Below are positions 17,106 through 26,599 of a stretch of DNA of 64,000 nucleotides, in pieces. The DNA comes from JALZVT01 sp039029135 (lineage in GTDB: Bacteria > Pseudomonadota > Gammaproteobacteria > Pseudomonadales > Azotimanducaceae). The stretch is taken from NCBI GenBank assembly GCA_039029135.1, contig JBCCGT010000001.1:248001-312000 (forward strand). Direction: 5' to 3'. Under the pieces are notes generated by a model that saw only the letters and a list, made by a program, of their open reading frames with translations, made no database searches and was not told where the DNA came from. Position numbers and translations under genes: made by a program. Each line of letters starts with the position of its first letter. The first letter of the stretch is position 1.

Positions 17106-18961
17106 GCCCCATCCTCCTGAAACTGCAGCCGATGCAAAGCGTAGTAGGCGCCGCGTCGCGCCAGCAACTCGTCATGCGGGCCCACCTCGACCACCCGACC
17201 CGCGGCGAGCACCAGAACCCGATCGGCCTCCTGAATGGTCTGCAGCCGGTGAGCGATCACGATGGAGGTGCGGCCGGCGGTCACGCGTCGCAGCGCGGCC
17301 TGAATGTGCTGTTCCGTTTCGGTATCGACGCTGGCGGTCGCCTCGTCGAGCACCAGCACCTCCGGATCTGCGGCCAGCACCCGGGCGAACGCGAGCAGCT
17401 GGCGCTGGCCCTGGGACAGGTTGCGTCCGCGCTCCTCGAGCACCGTGTCGTAGCCGTTCGGTAATCGCGCGATGAAGCTATGCGCGTCGACGGCGCGCGC
17501 CGCACGCTCGACGGCGTCGCGATCCAGCGCCGGGTCGTTCAACGCAATGTTGTCGAAGATGGTGCCGGAGAACACGTGAAAGTCCTGCATCACGACCCCG
17601 ATCCGGCGCCGCAGCTCTCTGGTCGGGATTCGCGTGATGTCGATATCGTCGACAAAGATCGATGCCTCGGGCACCCGATACATGCGCGTCAGCAGCCGAA
17701 TGATGGTGCTCTTGCCGGAGCCGGTCGCGCCGACAACCGCGAGCGTCTCGCCGGCCGCGATGTCGAAACTGACGTCATGCAGAATCCGGGCATCCGCCGT
17801 GTAGCCGAAGTTCAGTCCGCGCACGCGCACCGAACCCGCCAGCCGCGCAGGCAGCGCTGCGGGAGCCGTCGGCTCGGCGGCCTGCTCGTCCCAATCGAGC
17901 GCCTGATAGATGCGCTCCAGGCTGGCCATGGCGCGAAAGAGTACGTTGTACTGTTCGCCGAGGGCGACGACGGGACGAAACAGCATGTCGACAAACTGGG
18001 TGAACAGCACGACGCTGCCTAGCGAGATCTGGTCCTGCAGCGCGGCGCCGCCGCCAAACCAAAGAATGGCCCCGACCGCGATCGACGCCATGCTGTCGAC
18101 GAAGCCGCCGTACAGCACCTCGCCGCGCACCGCACGATTTTCCTCGCGCCGATTGTCGCGATTGATCTCGCTGTAGCGCTCGAGGTTGTGCTGCTCCCGA
18201 CGGCTGAGCTGCACCACCTGCATGCCCGCGAGGTTTTCCTGCAGGTTCTGATTGAGCTGCGAAATGCTCTGTCGAATCGCGCGGTAAACGCGCCGCGTGA
18301 AGCGCCGGAACAGATAGGTCGCGACGGCGACGAGCGGCAGCGCGAGCATCAGTATTCCGGTCAGCGCCGGATCGATCAGCAGCATGACCGTGATCGCCAC
18401 GATGAAGGGGGCAAACTCACCCAGCAGCACGCCAAAGCCCTGTAGCAGTTGGAACAGCACTTCGACGTCGTTCGTGACGCGGGTCATCACGCGCCCCACG
18501 GCGACGCGGTCATAGAAAGAGGTCGCGCGCGTCTCGAGATGCGCGAACAGGTCGCGGCGCAGATCGCGCAGCGCGCCCAGCACCGCGCGCGCCATCGTCA
18601 GCCGATGTAAATGCGCTGCGAGCACCCACAGCGTGGTCACAGCGAGGTACAGAAGCACGGCCGACAGCAGCGGCCCGAGGCCGGTGGCGGCCGCACTCGC
18701 GGCGTTGAGCGCGCCGAGACCGAAGTCGGGCAGATCGAACGCGCGCTCCGATTGCATCAACAGGCCGTCGATGACGACGCGCGTGACGATCACCGGCATG
18801 GCGATCGCGAACACGGACGCGCACAGCACCAGCAGCGCCGAGGCGAGCGCATGGCGCCAATGTGGCCGCACCCAGCCAAACAGTCGCCGGACCGCGGCGC
18901 CGTCGAATGACTTGCCCGCGAGCTCGGCGTCGAAAACGGAGTAGTCGCGCGCCTCAGCCAT
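17102..18961 (-). CDS. ABC exporter subunit (TMD-NBD), catalytically complete half
   Basis: The protein has 619 residues from ATG 18961. The start overlaps the upstream ABC gene by 8 nt; the longer open frame lies inside that gene and is not used. Six TM helices span about 30-330. Walker A is GATGSGKST (about 409), signature LSQGQ (about 514), Walker B VLVLDEA (about 533) with the catalytic Glu present, and switch His in IVIAHRL. The partner half has Asp in place of the catalytic Glu, so the pair looks like an asymmetric heterodimeric exporter of the MdlAB/TM287-288 type. Substrate is unknown; coupling to a PRISE reductase hints at a small lipid or terpenoid-like molecule, which is speculative. 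Confidence 0.9.
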   Translation of the reverse strand: MAEARDYSVFDAELAGKSFDGAAVRRLFGWVRPHWRHALASALLVLCASVFAIAMPVIVTRVVIDGLLMQSERAFDLPDFGLGALNAASAAATGLGPLLSAVLLYLAVTTLWVLAAHLHRLTMARAVLGALRDLRRDLFAHLETRATSFYDRVAVGRVMTRVTNDVEVLFQLLQGFGVLLGEFAPFIVAITVMLLIDPALTGILMLALPLVAVATYLFRRFTRRVYRAIRQSISQLNQNLQENLAGMQVVQLSRREQHNLERYSEINRDNRREENRAVRGEVLYGGFVDSMASIAVGAILWFGGGAALQDQISLGSVVLFTQFVDMLFRPVVALGEQYNVLFRAMASLERIYQALDWDEQAAEPTAPAALPARLAGSVRVRGLNFGYTADARILHDVSFDIAAGETLAVVGATGSGKSTIIRLLTRMYRVPEASIFVDDIDITRIPTRELRRRIGVVMQDFHVFSGTIFDNIALNDPALDRDAVERAARAVDAHSFIARLPNGYDTVLEERGRNLSQGQRQLLAFARVLAADPEVLVLDEATASVDTETEQHIQAALRRVTAGRTSIVIAHRLQTIQEADRVLVLAAGRVVEVGPHDELLARRGAYYALHRLQFQEDGA

Positions 18962-20717
18962 GGCTTGCCTCTCGCCGCTGCCGCTGCCGTGCTTCGAGCG
19001 CCGCGTACCAGCCGCCGGCGGCGAGCAGCTCCGCGTGGGTGCCAAGCTCTGCGATGCGGCCGTCATCCAGCACGAGGATGCGATCTGCATGGCGGGCGGT
19101 ACTCACCCGGTGCGAAACGAGCAGCGTGGTACGCCCCGCGCGCGCGGCGAACAGCGCATCGAGTATCTCTTCCTCCGTCTCGGTATCCACGCTGGAGAAA
19201 CAGTCGTCCAAGAGCAGTATGTCCGGCGCCTGGATGATCCCCCGCGCCAGGGTGCTGCGCTGTTTCTGACCGCCCGACAGGGTCACCCCGCGTTCGCCGA
19301 CCACGGTGCCAAGCCGATCCGGCATCGACTCGACCGTCGGCCTGAGCGCGGCCTCGGTCAACGCCTCCCACACGCGCTCTGCCGGGCGCGCAGGCGCGTC
19401 GTAGCTGACGTTGTTGCGCAGCGTGTCGCCGAACAGAAACGGATCCTGCGGCACCAGCACGACGCGCTCGCGCAGCTCGCCGAGCGGCAGCTCGCGCACG
19501 TCCGCGCCGTCGAGCAGCAGCGTTCCAGGCGGCGGGTCGAGCAGGCGCACGAACAGTTTGAGCAGCGTCGACTTGCCGGTACCGACCCGACCCAGCACCG
19601 CGATGGTCTCGCCGGCGCTAATCTCGATCGTTACGCCGTCGAGCGAGGCCGCCGCCGTGCCGGGATAGCGATAGCCCAGGGCGTCGAGCCGCACCCGCCC
19701 ATCGAGACGCAGCGGCCCTAGGCCTGCGGCGGGTCCTTGTATCTCGGGCTCAGCGTCGAGCAGCTCGAACAAGCGCTCGGTCCCGGAGGCGCCCTGCTGC
19801 CACAACGTCACGAGCTGACCCGCCTGTCGAGCGGGCCACAGCACCATCGCGACGTAGGTAAAGAAGGCCGTAAAGGTGCCGATCGTCATGTGCCCATCGA
19901 GCACGAGCGTACCGCCAACGCCGAGGATGATCGCCGTCGCAAACGCACCTAGCCAGGGCATCACGGCGGCGAGCTGGCTGTTCACCGCGCTGAGTCGGTA
20001 GAAGCGTTCGGCGTAGTCACCGTTGATCGCATCGAAGCGCTCGATCTCGCGCTCCTCCTGCACCAGCGCCTGCACCGTGCGTATGCCGTTGAGATTTTCC
20101 TGCACCTGCTCCGAGAGGGTCGAAAATCCCTCTTGCACGGCTCTGGACCGTGCGAACACAACGCGAGACATGCGCCAGCCGGTCCAGGCAATCACCGGCA
20201 GGGGAATCAGCAGCAGCAAGGCGAGCCCGGGCGCGAGCAGAAACATGCAAGTGAAGCCGATGACGGCGGCACCGGCGATGACGATGAGCGTGCGCAGGCC
20301 GCCGCCGATGAGCTGACGAATCAGGTTGATGTCGTTGATGGCCCGCGCCATCAGATCTCCGGTCGGGAACCGCGCGAAGAAGCCGCTGCCCTGCAGCTGC
20401 AGATGCGCGTAAACCCTTTTGCGCAGATCGTACGCCACCGCGACGCCGATGCGGCGGATCGCGAGGCGACCGAAAACGATGCTCACATAGCGCGCCAGCA
20501 CACAGGCGGCGATGCCGAGACAAGGCCAGAGCAGATCTGTACGCGAGGCGCCCGCTGCCACCGAGTCGATGCCCGTCTTCAGAAACCAGGGGACGCCGGC
20601 CTCGAAAGCGCGCGCCGCGACCAGCAGACCCATGCCGCCCCAGAACGGCAGCTTGTAGCGGCTGTGATACGGCAGTAGGCGACGCAGGGGCGTGCCACGT
20701 CCGAGCGTGTCGCTCAC
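18954..20717 (-). CDS. ABC exporter subunit (TMD-NBD) with degenerate catalytic site
   Basis: The protein has 587 residues, close to E. coli MdlA at 590. TM domain of six helices, about 20-320 (GGMGLLVAARAFEAG, MLLAPGLALLLLIPLPVIAW, MPWLGAFATAIILGVGG). Walker A is GRVGTGKST (about 374), signature LSGGQ (about 476), and Walker B is ILLLDDC (about 498), where the residue after the Walker B Asp is Asp instead of the catalytic Glu. H-loop LLVSHRV is intact. The same substitution is known in MdlA and in one half of heterodimeric exporters. First gene of a coupled three-gene unit with the second ABC half and a PRISE reductase. Confidence 0.9.
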   Translation of the reverse strand: MSDTLGRGTPLRRLLPYHSRYKLPFWGGMGLLVAARAFEAGVPWFLKTGIDSVAAGASRTDLLWPCLGIAACVLARYVSIVFGRLAIRRIGVAVAYDLRKRVYAHLQLQGSGFFARFPTGDLMARAINDINLIRQLIGGGLRTLIVIAGAAVIGFTCMFLLAPGLALLLLIPLPVIAWTGWRMSRVVFARSRAVQEGFSTLSEQVQENLNGIRTVQALVQEEREIERFDAINGDYAERFYRLSAVNSQLAAVMPWLGAFATAIILGVGGTLVLDGHMTIGTFTAFFTYVAMVLWPARQAGQLVTLWQQGASGTERLFELLDAEPEIQGPAAGLGPLRLDGRVRLDALGYRYPGTAAASLDGVTIEISAGETIAVLGRVGTGKSTLLKLFVRLLDPPPGTLLLDGADVRELPLGELRERVVLVPQDPFLFGDTLRNNVSYDAPARPAERVWEALTEAALRPTVESMPDRLGTVVGERGVTLSGGQKQRSTLARGIIQAPDILLLDDCFSSVDTETEEEILDALFAARAGRTTLLVSHRVSTARHADRILVLDDGRIAELGTHAELLAAGGWYAALEARQRQRREASHG

Positions 20718-20793
20718 GGCTTCACTTCGTCCAAGCGAAAACCGCGCAGTCTAGCAAAGCGGCGAACGGCTGCCGCGGCATTGGGATGCGAGG

Positions 20794-21507
20794 CTAGTGC
20801 GCCGCCAGGAACGCCTTGACGCTCTCTTCCGCGGCGGTCGCCGCCGGGCCCTCTTTCCAGTCGGCGACGTAGGTGAGATTGGGCGCGAGGTCGCGCAGGC
20901 GCTCGGACGTCGGCTTGGGGTGATACAGATCGTCGCCTTCGAACAGCAGGATCGGCGTCGCGCAGCCGCGGACGAAGTCGTCGTCGACGACGTAGAGAAA
21001 CGTCTTGTCGGCGAACATGTTGGCGCGAAATGCGTTCCAGTCCGACTCGGGATTCGGCATGCCTGGCTTCAGCTCGTCAGCCCAGCTATCGAACATCTCG
21101 AAAAACGCCGCCTCGTTCTCGTGCACGCCAATCGGCTGAAAAATGACGGCGCTGCGGACGCGCTCCGGCGCGGCCTTGATCAGATTCATGATGTAGGGCC
21201 CGCCGATGCACATGCCGAGCACGTGAAAACGCTCGATGCCCAGATGGTCCATCAGGCCGAGCTGATCCGCGAGATAGGTGTGCCAGCCGTGGTCAGCCGC
21301 GATCGGTCCGCGGGACGCGCCGGCGTTGCGTTGATCCATCGCGATAACGCGATGGCTGGCCGCAAGCTGCTCGATGGGTTTGTAGGAGGTACGCGTCCAG
21401 AATGACGCGGCGGAGCGCATGCCGCCGGGTGCGATCAGCAGCACCGCATCGCCAGCGCCGGCATCTTCATAGTGAATCGTTACATCGCCGTTCTCATAGA
21501 TCGCCAT
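20794..21507 (-). CDS. Alpha/beta hydrolase with cysteine nucleophile elbow
   Basis: The protein has 237 residues, with GAGGAGA 6 nt before the ATG. The fold is clear: LLIAPGGMRS (oxyanion region), VIAMDQRNAGASRGP (typical DxRxxGxS strand turn), and nucleophile elbow GMCIGG in which Cys replaces the usual Ser. The acid is likely the Asp pair in LFEGDDLYHP, and the only nearby His is in that same YHP segment. No His is seen at the customary C-terminal position. Cys nucleophiles occur in dienelactone hydrolase. Substrate is unknown. It is the last gene of the minus-strand run starting at the CoA-transferase, 55 bp after the previous gene. Confidence 0.85.
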   Translation of the reverse strand: MAIYENGDVTIHYEDAGAGDAVLLIAPGGMRSAASFWTRTSYKPIEQLAASHRVIAMDQRNAGASRGPIAADHGWHTYLADQLGLMDHLGIERFHVLGMCIGGPYIMNLIKAAPERVRSAVIFQPIGVHENEAAFFEMFDSWADELKPGMPNPESDWNAFRANMFADKTFLYVVDDDFVRGCATPILLFEGDDLYHPKPTSERLRDLAPNLTYVADWKEGPAATAAEESVKAFLAAH

Positions 21508-21562
21508 CGTCTCTCCTCAGTTGGTTCATTCTCGGTGGATCGCTGTTTGGGTAATGCTCGGT

Positions 21563-22453
21563 CTAGGTGGCGACAGGATTCGCCGCCGTCGGCGTGCGAT
21601 CGACAAACGTCGCCACCCGCTCCACCACGCGATCCAGTTGGTCGTGGTAGGTCCAATGGCCCGCCTCTTCGATATCGTGCAGCTCGACGTCGCGAAAGTG
21701 CCGCAGCGTATCGCCCTGTCCTATTCGGTGCGCGTAGCCGTCCGACGCATTCAGGATCAGGACCGGCGCGCCGATGTTTTCCCACAGCGCGCGCGTCTGC
21801 GGTTCGGGCACGCCCGTTGGTCCCCACGCATGCGTGTAGTTATCGAACTTCCACGTATAGGTGCCGTCTTCATTCTGATTGGTGCCGTGGGCGGTCAAAT
21901 GCTGCGCCTGCTCGGCGCTGAGGCCGGGGTTCATCCTTTGCATGCGCTCGACCGCGGCCGCGAGCGTCGGATAGCGGCGCGGCACGCGAGCCGACATCGC
22001 GTGCAGATTGTCGACCCACTCCGCAATCTGCTGCGGCACCTCCAGACTCGGACGTTCGTCGTCCTGCCACAGGCCAACGCCTTCAATCGATACGAGGCGA
22101 GCCACGCTCTGCGGCTGCGAGCCGGCAAAGAGTGCCGCGATCGTGCCACCTAGAGAGTGGCCGACGAGCGTCAGCGGCGCGTACTCCGACTGGCGCACCA
22201 GGGCGATCAAATCGTAGAGGTAGTCGAGATGATGGTAGATGGACCCGCGCACCCACTGCGAATCGCCATGACCGCGCAGATCCGGCGCGACGACGTGAAA
22301 ACGGTCGACGAAGCGCTCCGCGAACCAGTCCCAGCTCCGACAGTGATCCTGCATGCCGTGGACCAGCAGCATAGTGGGTAGCTCGGGATTTCCCCAGGTG
22401 CAATAGTGCAGTCGCAGCCGCTGAGAAAAGTAAGTGTGCGAAATAGGACTCAT
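21563..22453 (-). CDS. Alpha/beta hydrolase
   Basis: The protein has 296 residues. It shows LLVHGMQDHCRSWDWFAE (HG oxyanion motif), VVAPDLRGHGDSQW, nucleophile elbow GHSLGG, acid in LILNASDGYAHR and catalytic His in IEEAGHWTYHDQ. A cap region between strands 6 and 7 is helical. This is the soluble-epoxide-hydrolase/haloalkane-dehalogenase-like superfamily, with ester or amide hydrolysis equally possible. It begins 9 bp after the stop of the aminotransferase gene, so co-transcription with the arginine-transaminase-like genes is likely. Real substrate unknown. Confidence 0.88.
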   Translation of the reverse strand: MSPISHTYFSQRLRLHYCTWGNPELPTMLLVHGMQDHCRSWDWFAERFVDRFHVVAPDLRGHGDSQWVRGSIYHHLDYLYDLIALVRQSEYAPLTLVGHSLGGTIAALFAGSQPQSVARLVSIEGVGLWQDDERPSLEVPQQIAEWVDNLHAMSARVPRRYPTLAAAVERMQRMNPGLSAEQAQHLTAHGTNQNEDGTYTWKFDNYTHAWGPTGVPEPQTRALWENIGAPVLILNASDGYAHRIGQGDTLRHFRDVELHDIEEAGHWTYHDQLDRVVERVATFVDRTPTAANPVAT

Positions 22454-22462
22454 CGCGCCACT

Positions 22463-23650
22463 TTAGTTCAGCAGCGGATCGATGCGATCGAAGGCTTCGC
22501 CCAGCTCGCGCTCATCGACCGTGAGACTTAGACGCACGTAGTTGCGCGCGCTGTCGCCGAACGCGCTGCCCGGTATCGTCGAGATGCCCGCCTCGTCCAA
22601 CAGCCGCCGCGCAAACGCAGCACCTGGATCAGCCGTGTCGGCCGGCATGAGAGCACTGGCATCGAGCATGACGAACATGCTGCCGCGCGGGCGAAAACAC
22701 TCGAGACCCGGAATGGCTGCGATGCGTTCCAGCGCATAGTCGCGTCGCCGCTGATACTCGCGACGCATGTGCTCGACGCCCTCGGCGTCGGTGCGCAGCG
22801 CGAACTCCGCGCCGTCCTGCACAAACTGACAGACGCCGAAGAAAGCCGCGCCGCTCAGATTCACCAGCGCCTGTACCAGCGGCTCGTCGGCGACCACCCA
22901 GCCGACCCGCCAGCCGGTCATGGCGTGGGACTTCGACAGGCCGTCCACGACGGCGATGTTGCTCATGTCATCGGTGCACTTGAGCAGCGACACGTGCGGC
23001 TCTTCGAAGGTGATCAACGAATAAACCTCGTCGCAGATCAGCCACAGGTTGCGCCGCCGACACTCAGCGGCGAGGCGCGCGAGCGTCTCCGGCGGAATCA
23101 GGTTGCCGCACGGGTTGCCGGGCGTATTGACCAACACGGCGCGCGTATTGGGCTGCACCCGCGCCAGCAGCGCGTCGACGTCGAGCTCAAAATTGGGCGG
23201 CTGCAGCGGCACGGTCTGCACGTCCGCGTCCAGCGCCGCAAACATGCTGTGATAGCCGACGTACATCGGTTCGGGCACAAGCAGGCCGTCGCCGCGATCC
23301 AGCACGCAGCGAACCAGCGCATAGAGCGCGGCGGTCGCGCCAGGAAACACGACGAACTGCTCCGGCGTGAAGGGTTTGCCCGTGCAGCGGGTCTCCAGTT
23401 CCGCGATCGCCTGGCGCAGGCCGTCTTCGCCCGCCGCCGGAGAGTAATGGGTGCGGCCGGCGCGCAGCTTGCGCACGACGTGTTCCGCGATCAGCGGCGG
23501 CGTGTCGAAGTCCGGATCGCCCACGCTCAGCACGAGCACATCGTCGCCCGCCGCTTTGCGCGCCAGCGCCTCGTAGTGAACCGCCCAGACGTCGCCGCCG
23601 GGGGCCGCGAGTCGCGCCGACATTTCCGAGAAGTGCAGCTGTTTATTCAT
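22463..23650 (-). CDS. aruH: PLP aminotransferase, AruH-like (arginine:pyruvate transaminase)
   Basis: The protein has 395 residues, close to the 393 of Pseudomonas AruH. Class I/II aminotransferase landmarks include LVLSVGDPDFDTPP, THYSPAAGEDGLRQAI, VNTPGNPCGN, LICDEVYSLI, and the PLP Lys in GLSKSHAMTGWRVGWVV, whose extended SKSHAMTGWRVGW is as in AruH. The C-terminal Arg in NYVRLSL binds the carboxylate. AruH moves the amino group of L-arginine to pyruvate, giving 2-ketoarginine. The next upstream gene resembles the 2-ketoarginine decarboxylase AruI, which supports the assignment. Aspartate or alanine transaminase activity cannot be excluded by reading alone. Confidence 0.7.
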   Translation of the reverse strand: MNKQLHFSEMSARLAAPGGDVWAVHYEALARKAAGDDVLVLSVGDPDFDTPPLIAEHVVRKLRAGRTHYSPAAGEDGLRQAIAELETRCTGKPFTPEQFVVFPGATAALYALVRCVLDRGDGLLVPEPMYVGYHSMFAALDADVQTVPLQPPNFELDVDALLARVQPNTRAVLVNTPGNPCGNLIPPETLARLAAECRRRNLWLICDEVYSLITFEEPHVSLLKCTDDMSNIAVVDGLSKSHAMTGWRVGWVVADEPLVQALVNLSGAAFFGVCQFVQDGAEFALRTDAEGVEHMRREYQRRRDYALERIAAIPGLECFRPRGSMFVMLDASALMPADTADPGAAFARRLLDEAGISTIPGSAFGDSARNYVRLSLTVDERELGEAFDRIDPLLN

Positions 23651-23686
23651 GCGCGTGTTCGCTCCAGTCGCCGGTCCTTTCGCCGC

Positions 23687-25315
23687 TCAATACCATTCGC
23701 CGCTGGGCTGGCTCAGGAAGTCTTCCTGCCGCACCAGCACGAGCGTGGGGCCCTCTCGCGCCGCCGCCTCCGCCAGCGCTGACGCGAGCGCCGTATGATC
23801 TCGCGGCGTCGCGCTGGGCAAACCATAGGCCGCGGCAAGGGCGACATAGTCCGGCCCGCCGATCATCGTGCTGTCGGTACTGACATCGGCGCCGATCATG
23901 CTGTTGGTGATTTCCTCATAGCCGGCGTTAGCCCAGACCAGGAAGCACACGGGCAGCCGCTCCTGAACGGCGGTCGCAAACTCGGTCAACGTGAACTGCG
24001 CGCCGCCGTCGCCAATCAGACACAGGACCGGCTCGTCCAGCCCGACCGCCGCACCCATGGCTGCAGGTATCGAGTAGCCCAAGGTGCCGAATCCGGTGAC
24101 CGAATGAAAGTAGCGGCGCGGTCGCTGTGGCTCGTACTGCCAGGTCGCGTAGTAGGTCGGCCGCGTGGAATCGCCTACCACACAGACGTCGCCGAGCGAC
24201 GTGCCCAGGGTGGCAAAGAACTGCGCCATTTCGGCGTGCCAGTGCGCTTCGCGCAGACAGCCGTCGCGCAGCGTGGCGGCGCGCGCTGCACCGCCGCGTT
24301 CCGGGCGCTCGACGAGAGCCGTTCGCAGCGCGGGCACGAACGCAGCGGCGTCGGCACATACGGCAACATCTGCTCGCCGGTTGCGCTTGAGCTGCGCGGC
24401 GTCTATGTCGACGCGTATCAGCGACCCGCTCCGCGCCGCTGGCGCGCCCTGGAACAGCAGGTCGTAGTCTGTCTCGCCGAACTCTGTGCCGATCGCCAGC
24501 ACGCAGTCCGCCTCGGCCAGCGCCGCCTGCAATCCGGGCAGCGACGGACTGCCGCCGACGTGCAGCGGGTGCCCGGGCGGCACGATACCCTTGGCGTTGG
24601 AGGTGGCGATGACCGGCGCGTCGAGGGCCACGGCGAGCTGCCGGCACTCGTCGGCCGCGCCAACCGCGCCGCCGCCCAATACCAGCAGCGGCGCGTCCGC
24701 GTCGTGCAGACGCTGCGCACAGTCGGTGATCAATCCCGGATCGGCCGCGGGCACCATGCCGACGCCCTGCACCGCTTTGTGCGCCTCCGCGGCACCGGGA
24801 AAGGTGAGCTTCTGCACGTCCGTCGGAATCTCGATCACGACTGGTCCCGGACGGGCCGTCGCGAACAGCTCGAACGCGCGCTCGAGCGCGACGGGAAACT
24901 CCTCGGGTGCAGACACCCGCAGCGCCAGACGCGAAAAGCCGGCGGCCGTTTGCAGCTGTTCCGGCAGCTCGTGCAGCGTGCCCAGCCCCGCACCCAGCGT
25001 CTCCCGCGCGCCGACGGCGACGATGGCGAGCACGGGCACAGAGTCCGCGAGCGCCTGGCCCAGAGCCGTCGCCGCATTTAAGAGTCCTGGCCCGCTGATC
25101 AACAGACACACGCCCGGCCTGCCCGTGGCGCGCGCGTAGCCGTCGGCCATAAAGCCCGCGCCCTGCTCATGCCGCGTGGTGATGTGGCGGATCGTGGATT
25201 GGGCGAGTCCGCGATACAGCTCGACCGTGTGGTTGCCGGGTATGCCGAAAACGTCGGTAACACCCCGCGCCTCAAGCAGCGGTGCGAGCGCGCCGCCAAC
25301 GCTAAGTTCTGTCAT
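23687..25315 (-). CDS. aruI: TPP-dependent decarboxylase, AruI-like (5-guanidino-2-oxopentanoate decarboxylase)
   Basis: The protein has 542 residues with the acetolactate-synthase/benzoylformate-decarboxylase fold. The N-terminal segment reads FGIPGNHTVELYRGL, then RHEQGAGFMADGYAR (TPP-activating Glu), LISGPGLLNA and LGTLHELP. The GxHTVELYRGL and LHELP signatures are those I associate with AruI. The TPP pyrophosphate motif is CLIGDGGAQFTLTEFATAV, ending in NAGYEEI. The enzyme would decarboxylate 2-ketoarginine to 4-guanidinobutyraldehyde. It lies 36 bp upstream of the AruH-like gene and 39 bp downstream of a CoA-transferase gene. A generic acetolactate-synthase-like activity is the alternative. 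Confidence 0.68.
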   Translation of the reverse strand: MTELSVGGALAPLLEARGVTDVFGIPGNHTVELYRGLAQSTIRHITTRHEQGAGFMADGYARATGRPGVCLLISGPGLLNAATALGQALADSVPVLAIVAVGARETLGAGLGTLHELPEQLQTAAGFSRLALRVSAPEEFPVALERAFELFATARPGPVVIEIPTDVQKLTFPGAAEAHKAVQGVGMVPAADPGLITDCAQRLHDADAPLLVLGGGAVGAADECRQLAVALDAPVIATSNAKGIVPPGHPLHVGGSPSLPGLQAALAEADCVLAIGTEFGETDYDLLFQGAPAARSGSLIRVDIDAAQLKRNRRADVAVCADAAAFVPALRTALVERPERGGAARAATLRDGCLREAHWHAEMAQFFATLGTSLGDVCVVGDSTRPTYYATWQYEPQRPRRYFHSVTGFGTLGYSIPAAMGAAVGLDEPVLCLIGDGGAQFTLTEFATAVQERLPVCFLVWANAGYEEITNSMIGADVSTDSTMIGGPDYVALAAAYGLPSATPRDHTALASALAEAAAREGPTLVLVRQEDFLSQPSGEWY

Positions 25316-25354
25316 GGCCTTAGGCCTGTCTCCCGAGCTCCGAAAATGGGACGC

Positions 25355-26533
25355 CTATATTGCTTGCGCGGCGCGCCAGCCGTCGATATCCGTCGCGTCA
25401 AAGCCGAGTTCGGCGAGAATCTCATCAGTGTGCTCCGACAGCTCCGGCGCCGGTCGCTGCGCGTGGGGCGGATCTTCGCTGGTCGTATGTGCGGCCCCGA
25501 CGACGCGCACCCGCTCTCCCGCCTCTACCTCGGTCGTCGCGAAAATCGGTCTGCCCTCAAACTGCGGGTCGGCCGTGACCGCCGGATAGTCGCGGATCGC
25601 CGCCGCGGGCACGCCTGCCGTCTCGAGGGCAGCAAGCCAGTATTCGACCGTCTGGCCGCGGAGTATGGGTTCGAGCAGCGCGTTGATCTCCGCGGTGCGT
25701 TCGATGCGATCGGCGCCGCCATCGAAGTCGGCCAGCCGCTCGCCGATTCCGAGCGCCGTAAACAGCGCGGCCACCTGCGGCTCCTTCAGTGCGACGATTT
25801 GCAGATAGCCGTCGGCGGCCTCGAACACGTTCGCCGTGGGCGCCCGCGTGGGCGAGCGATTGCCGAACAGTTCGGGGATCGCGCCGCCGATCAGATAGGC
25901 GCTGACCTGAGACGCCTGCAGAACCATCGCCGTATCCATCATGGCGACGTCGATGTGCTGTCCCGCGCCGCTGGCGAGACGTCGATAGAGCGCGGCGGAG
26001 ATGGCGAAAGAAGCGTTGAGTCCCGTGGCCATATCGACCGGCATGTAGCCCGTGCGCGTCGGCCCGGTCTCCGGGTGCCCGGTGATGGCCATCATGCCCG
26101 ACGCCGCCTGTATCGCGCCGTCGAACGCGGGCAGATGAGACGCGGGGCCGGTCTGCCCGAAACCGGAGATCGAGCAATATACGATGTCGGGTTTGATCTC
26201 ACGCACCGCCTCGTAGCCGAGCCCAAGGCGCGTCATAACGCCCGGCCGAAAGCTCTGCACCAGCACATCGGCGGTCGCCAGCAGCCGCTGCATCACCGGC
26301 GCCGCGGCGGGTCCCTTCAGGTCCAGCGTCAGGCTCTTTTTGCCGATGTTGCAGGTCACGAAAGACGGCGAGCCCTTCTGGCCCTTCATCAGGTTGCGTG
26401 TCATGTCGCCGCTGCCGGGCGGCTCGACCTTGATGACCTCGGCACCGTGCTGGGCGAGCTGCTGGGTCGCAAACGGCCCGGCCAGCACCTGCGTGAAATC
26501 GACCACGCGGATACCCGCGAATGGCTGACTCAT
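25355..26533 (-). CDS. CaiB/BaiF (family III) CoA-transferase
   Basis: The protein has 392 residues from ATG 26533, which has a strong AAAGGAGA ahead of it; the longer frame to 26617 is rejected. Family III features are IRVVDFTQVLAGPFATQQLAQHGAEVIKVEPP, GDMTRN, SLTLDLKGP, LVQSFRPGVMTRLGLGYE, and catalytic Asp in GYMPVDMATG. The C-terminal part has YLQIVALKEPQ and RPIFATTEV. These enzymes move CoA between carboxylic acids. First gene of the run that includes AruI- and AruH-like enzymes, so it might activate 4-guanidinobutyrate or another downstream acid, though that is inference. It is divergent from the metallo-hydrolase gene across 66 bp. Confidence 0.9.
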   Translation of the reverse strand: MSQPFAGIRVVDFTQVLAGPFATQQLAQHGAEVIKVEPPGSGDMTRNLMKGQKGSPSFVTCNIGKKSLTLDLKGPAAAPVMQRLLATADVLVQSFRPGVMTRLGLGYEAVREIKPDIVYCSISGFGQTGPASHLPAFDGAIQAASGMMAITGHPETGPTRTGYMPVDMATGLNASFAISAALYRRLASGAGQHIDVAMMDTAMVLQASQVSAYLIGGAIPELFGNRSPTRAPTANVFEAADGYLQIVALKEPQVAALFTALGIGERLADFDGGADRIERTAEINALLEPILRGQTVEYWLAALETAGVPAAAIRDYPAVTADPQFEGRPIFATTEVEAGERVRVVGAAHTTSEDPPHAQRPAPELSEHTDEILAELGFDATDIDGWRAAQAI

Positions 26534-26599
26534 AACCGTCTCCTTTAGAATCTTCCCCCAAGGGAGCACAGAGAACGTCTCGGGCAGCGGGGGAGCGGC

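Noticed and set aside
23795..26548. Long plus-strand frames opposite the AruI- and CoA-transferase genes
   Set aside because: Shadows of motif-rich minus-strand genes; no family resemblance.
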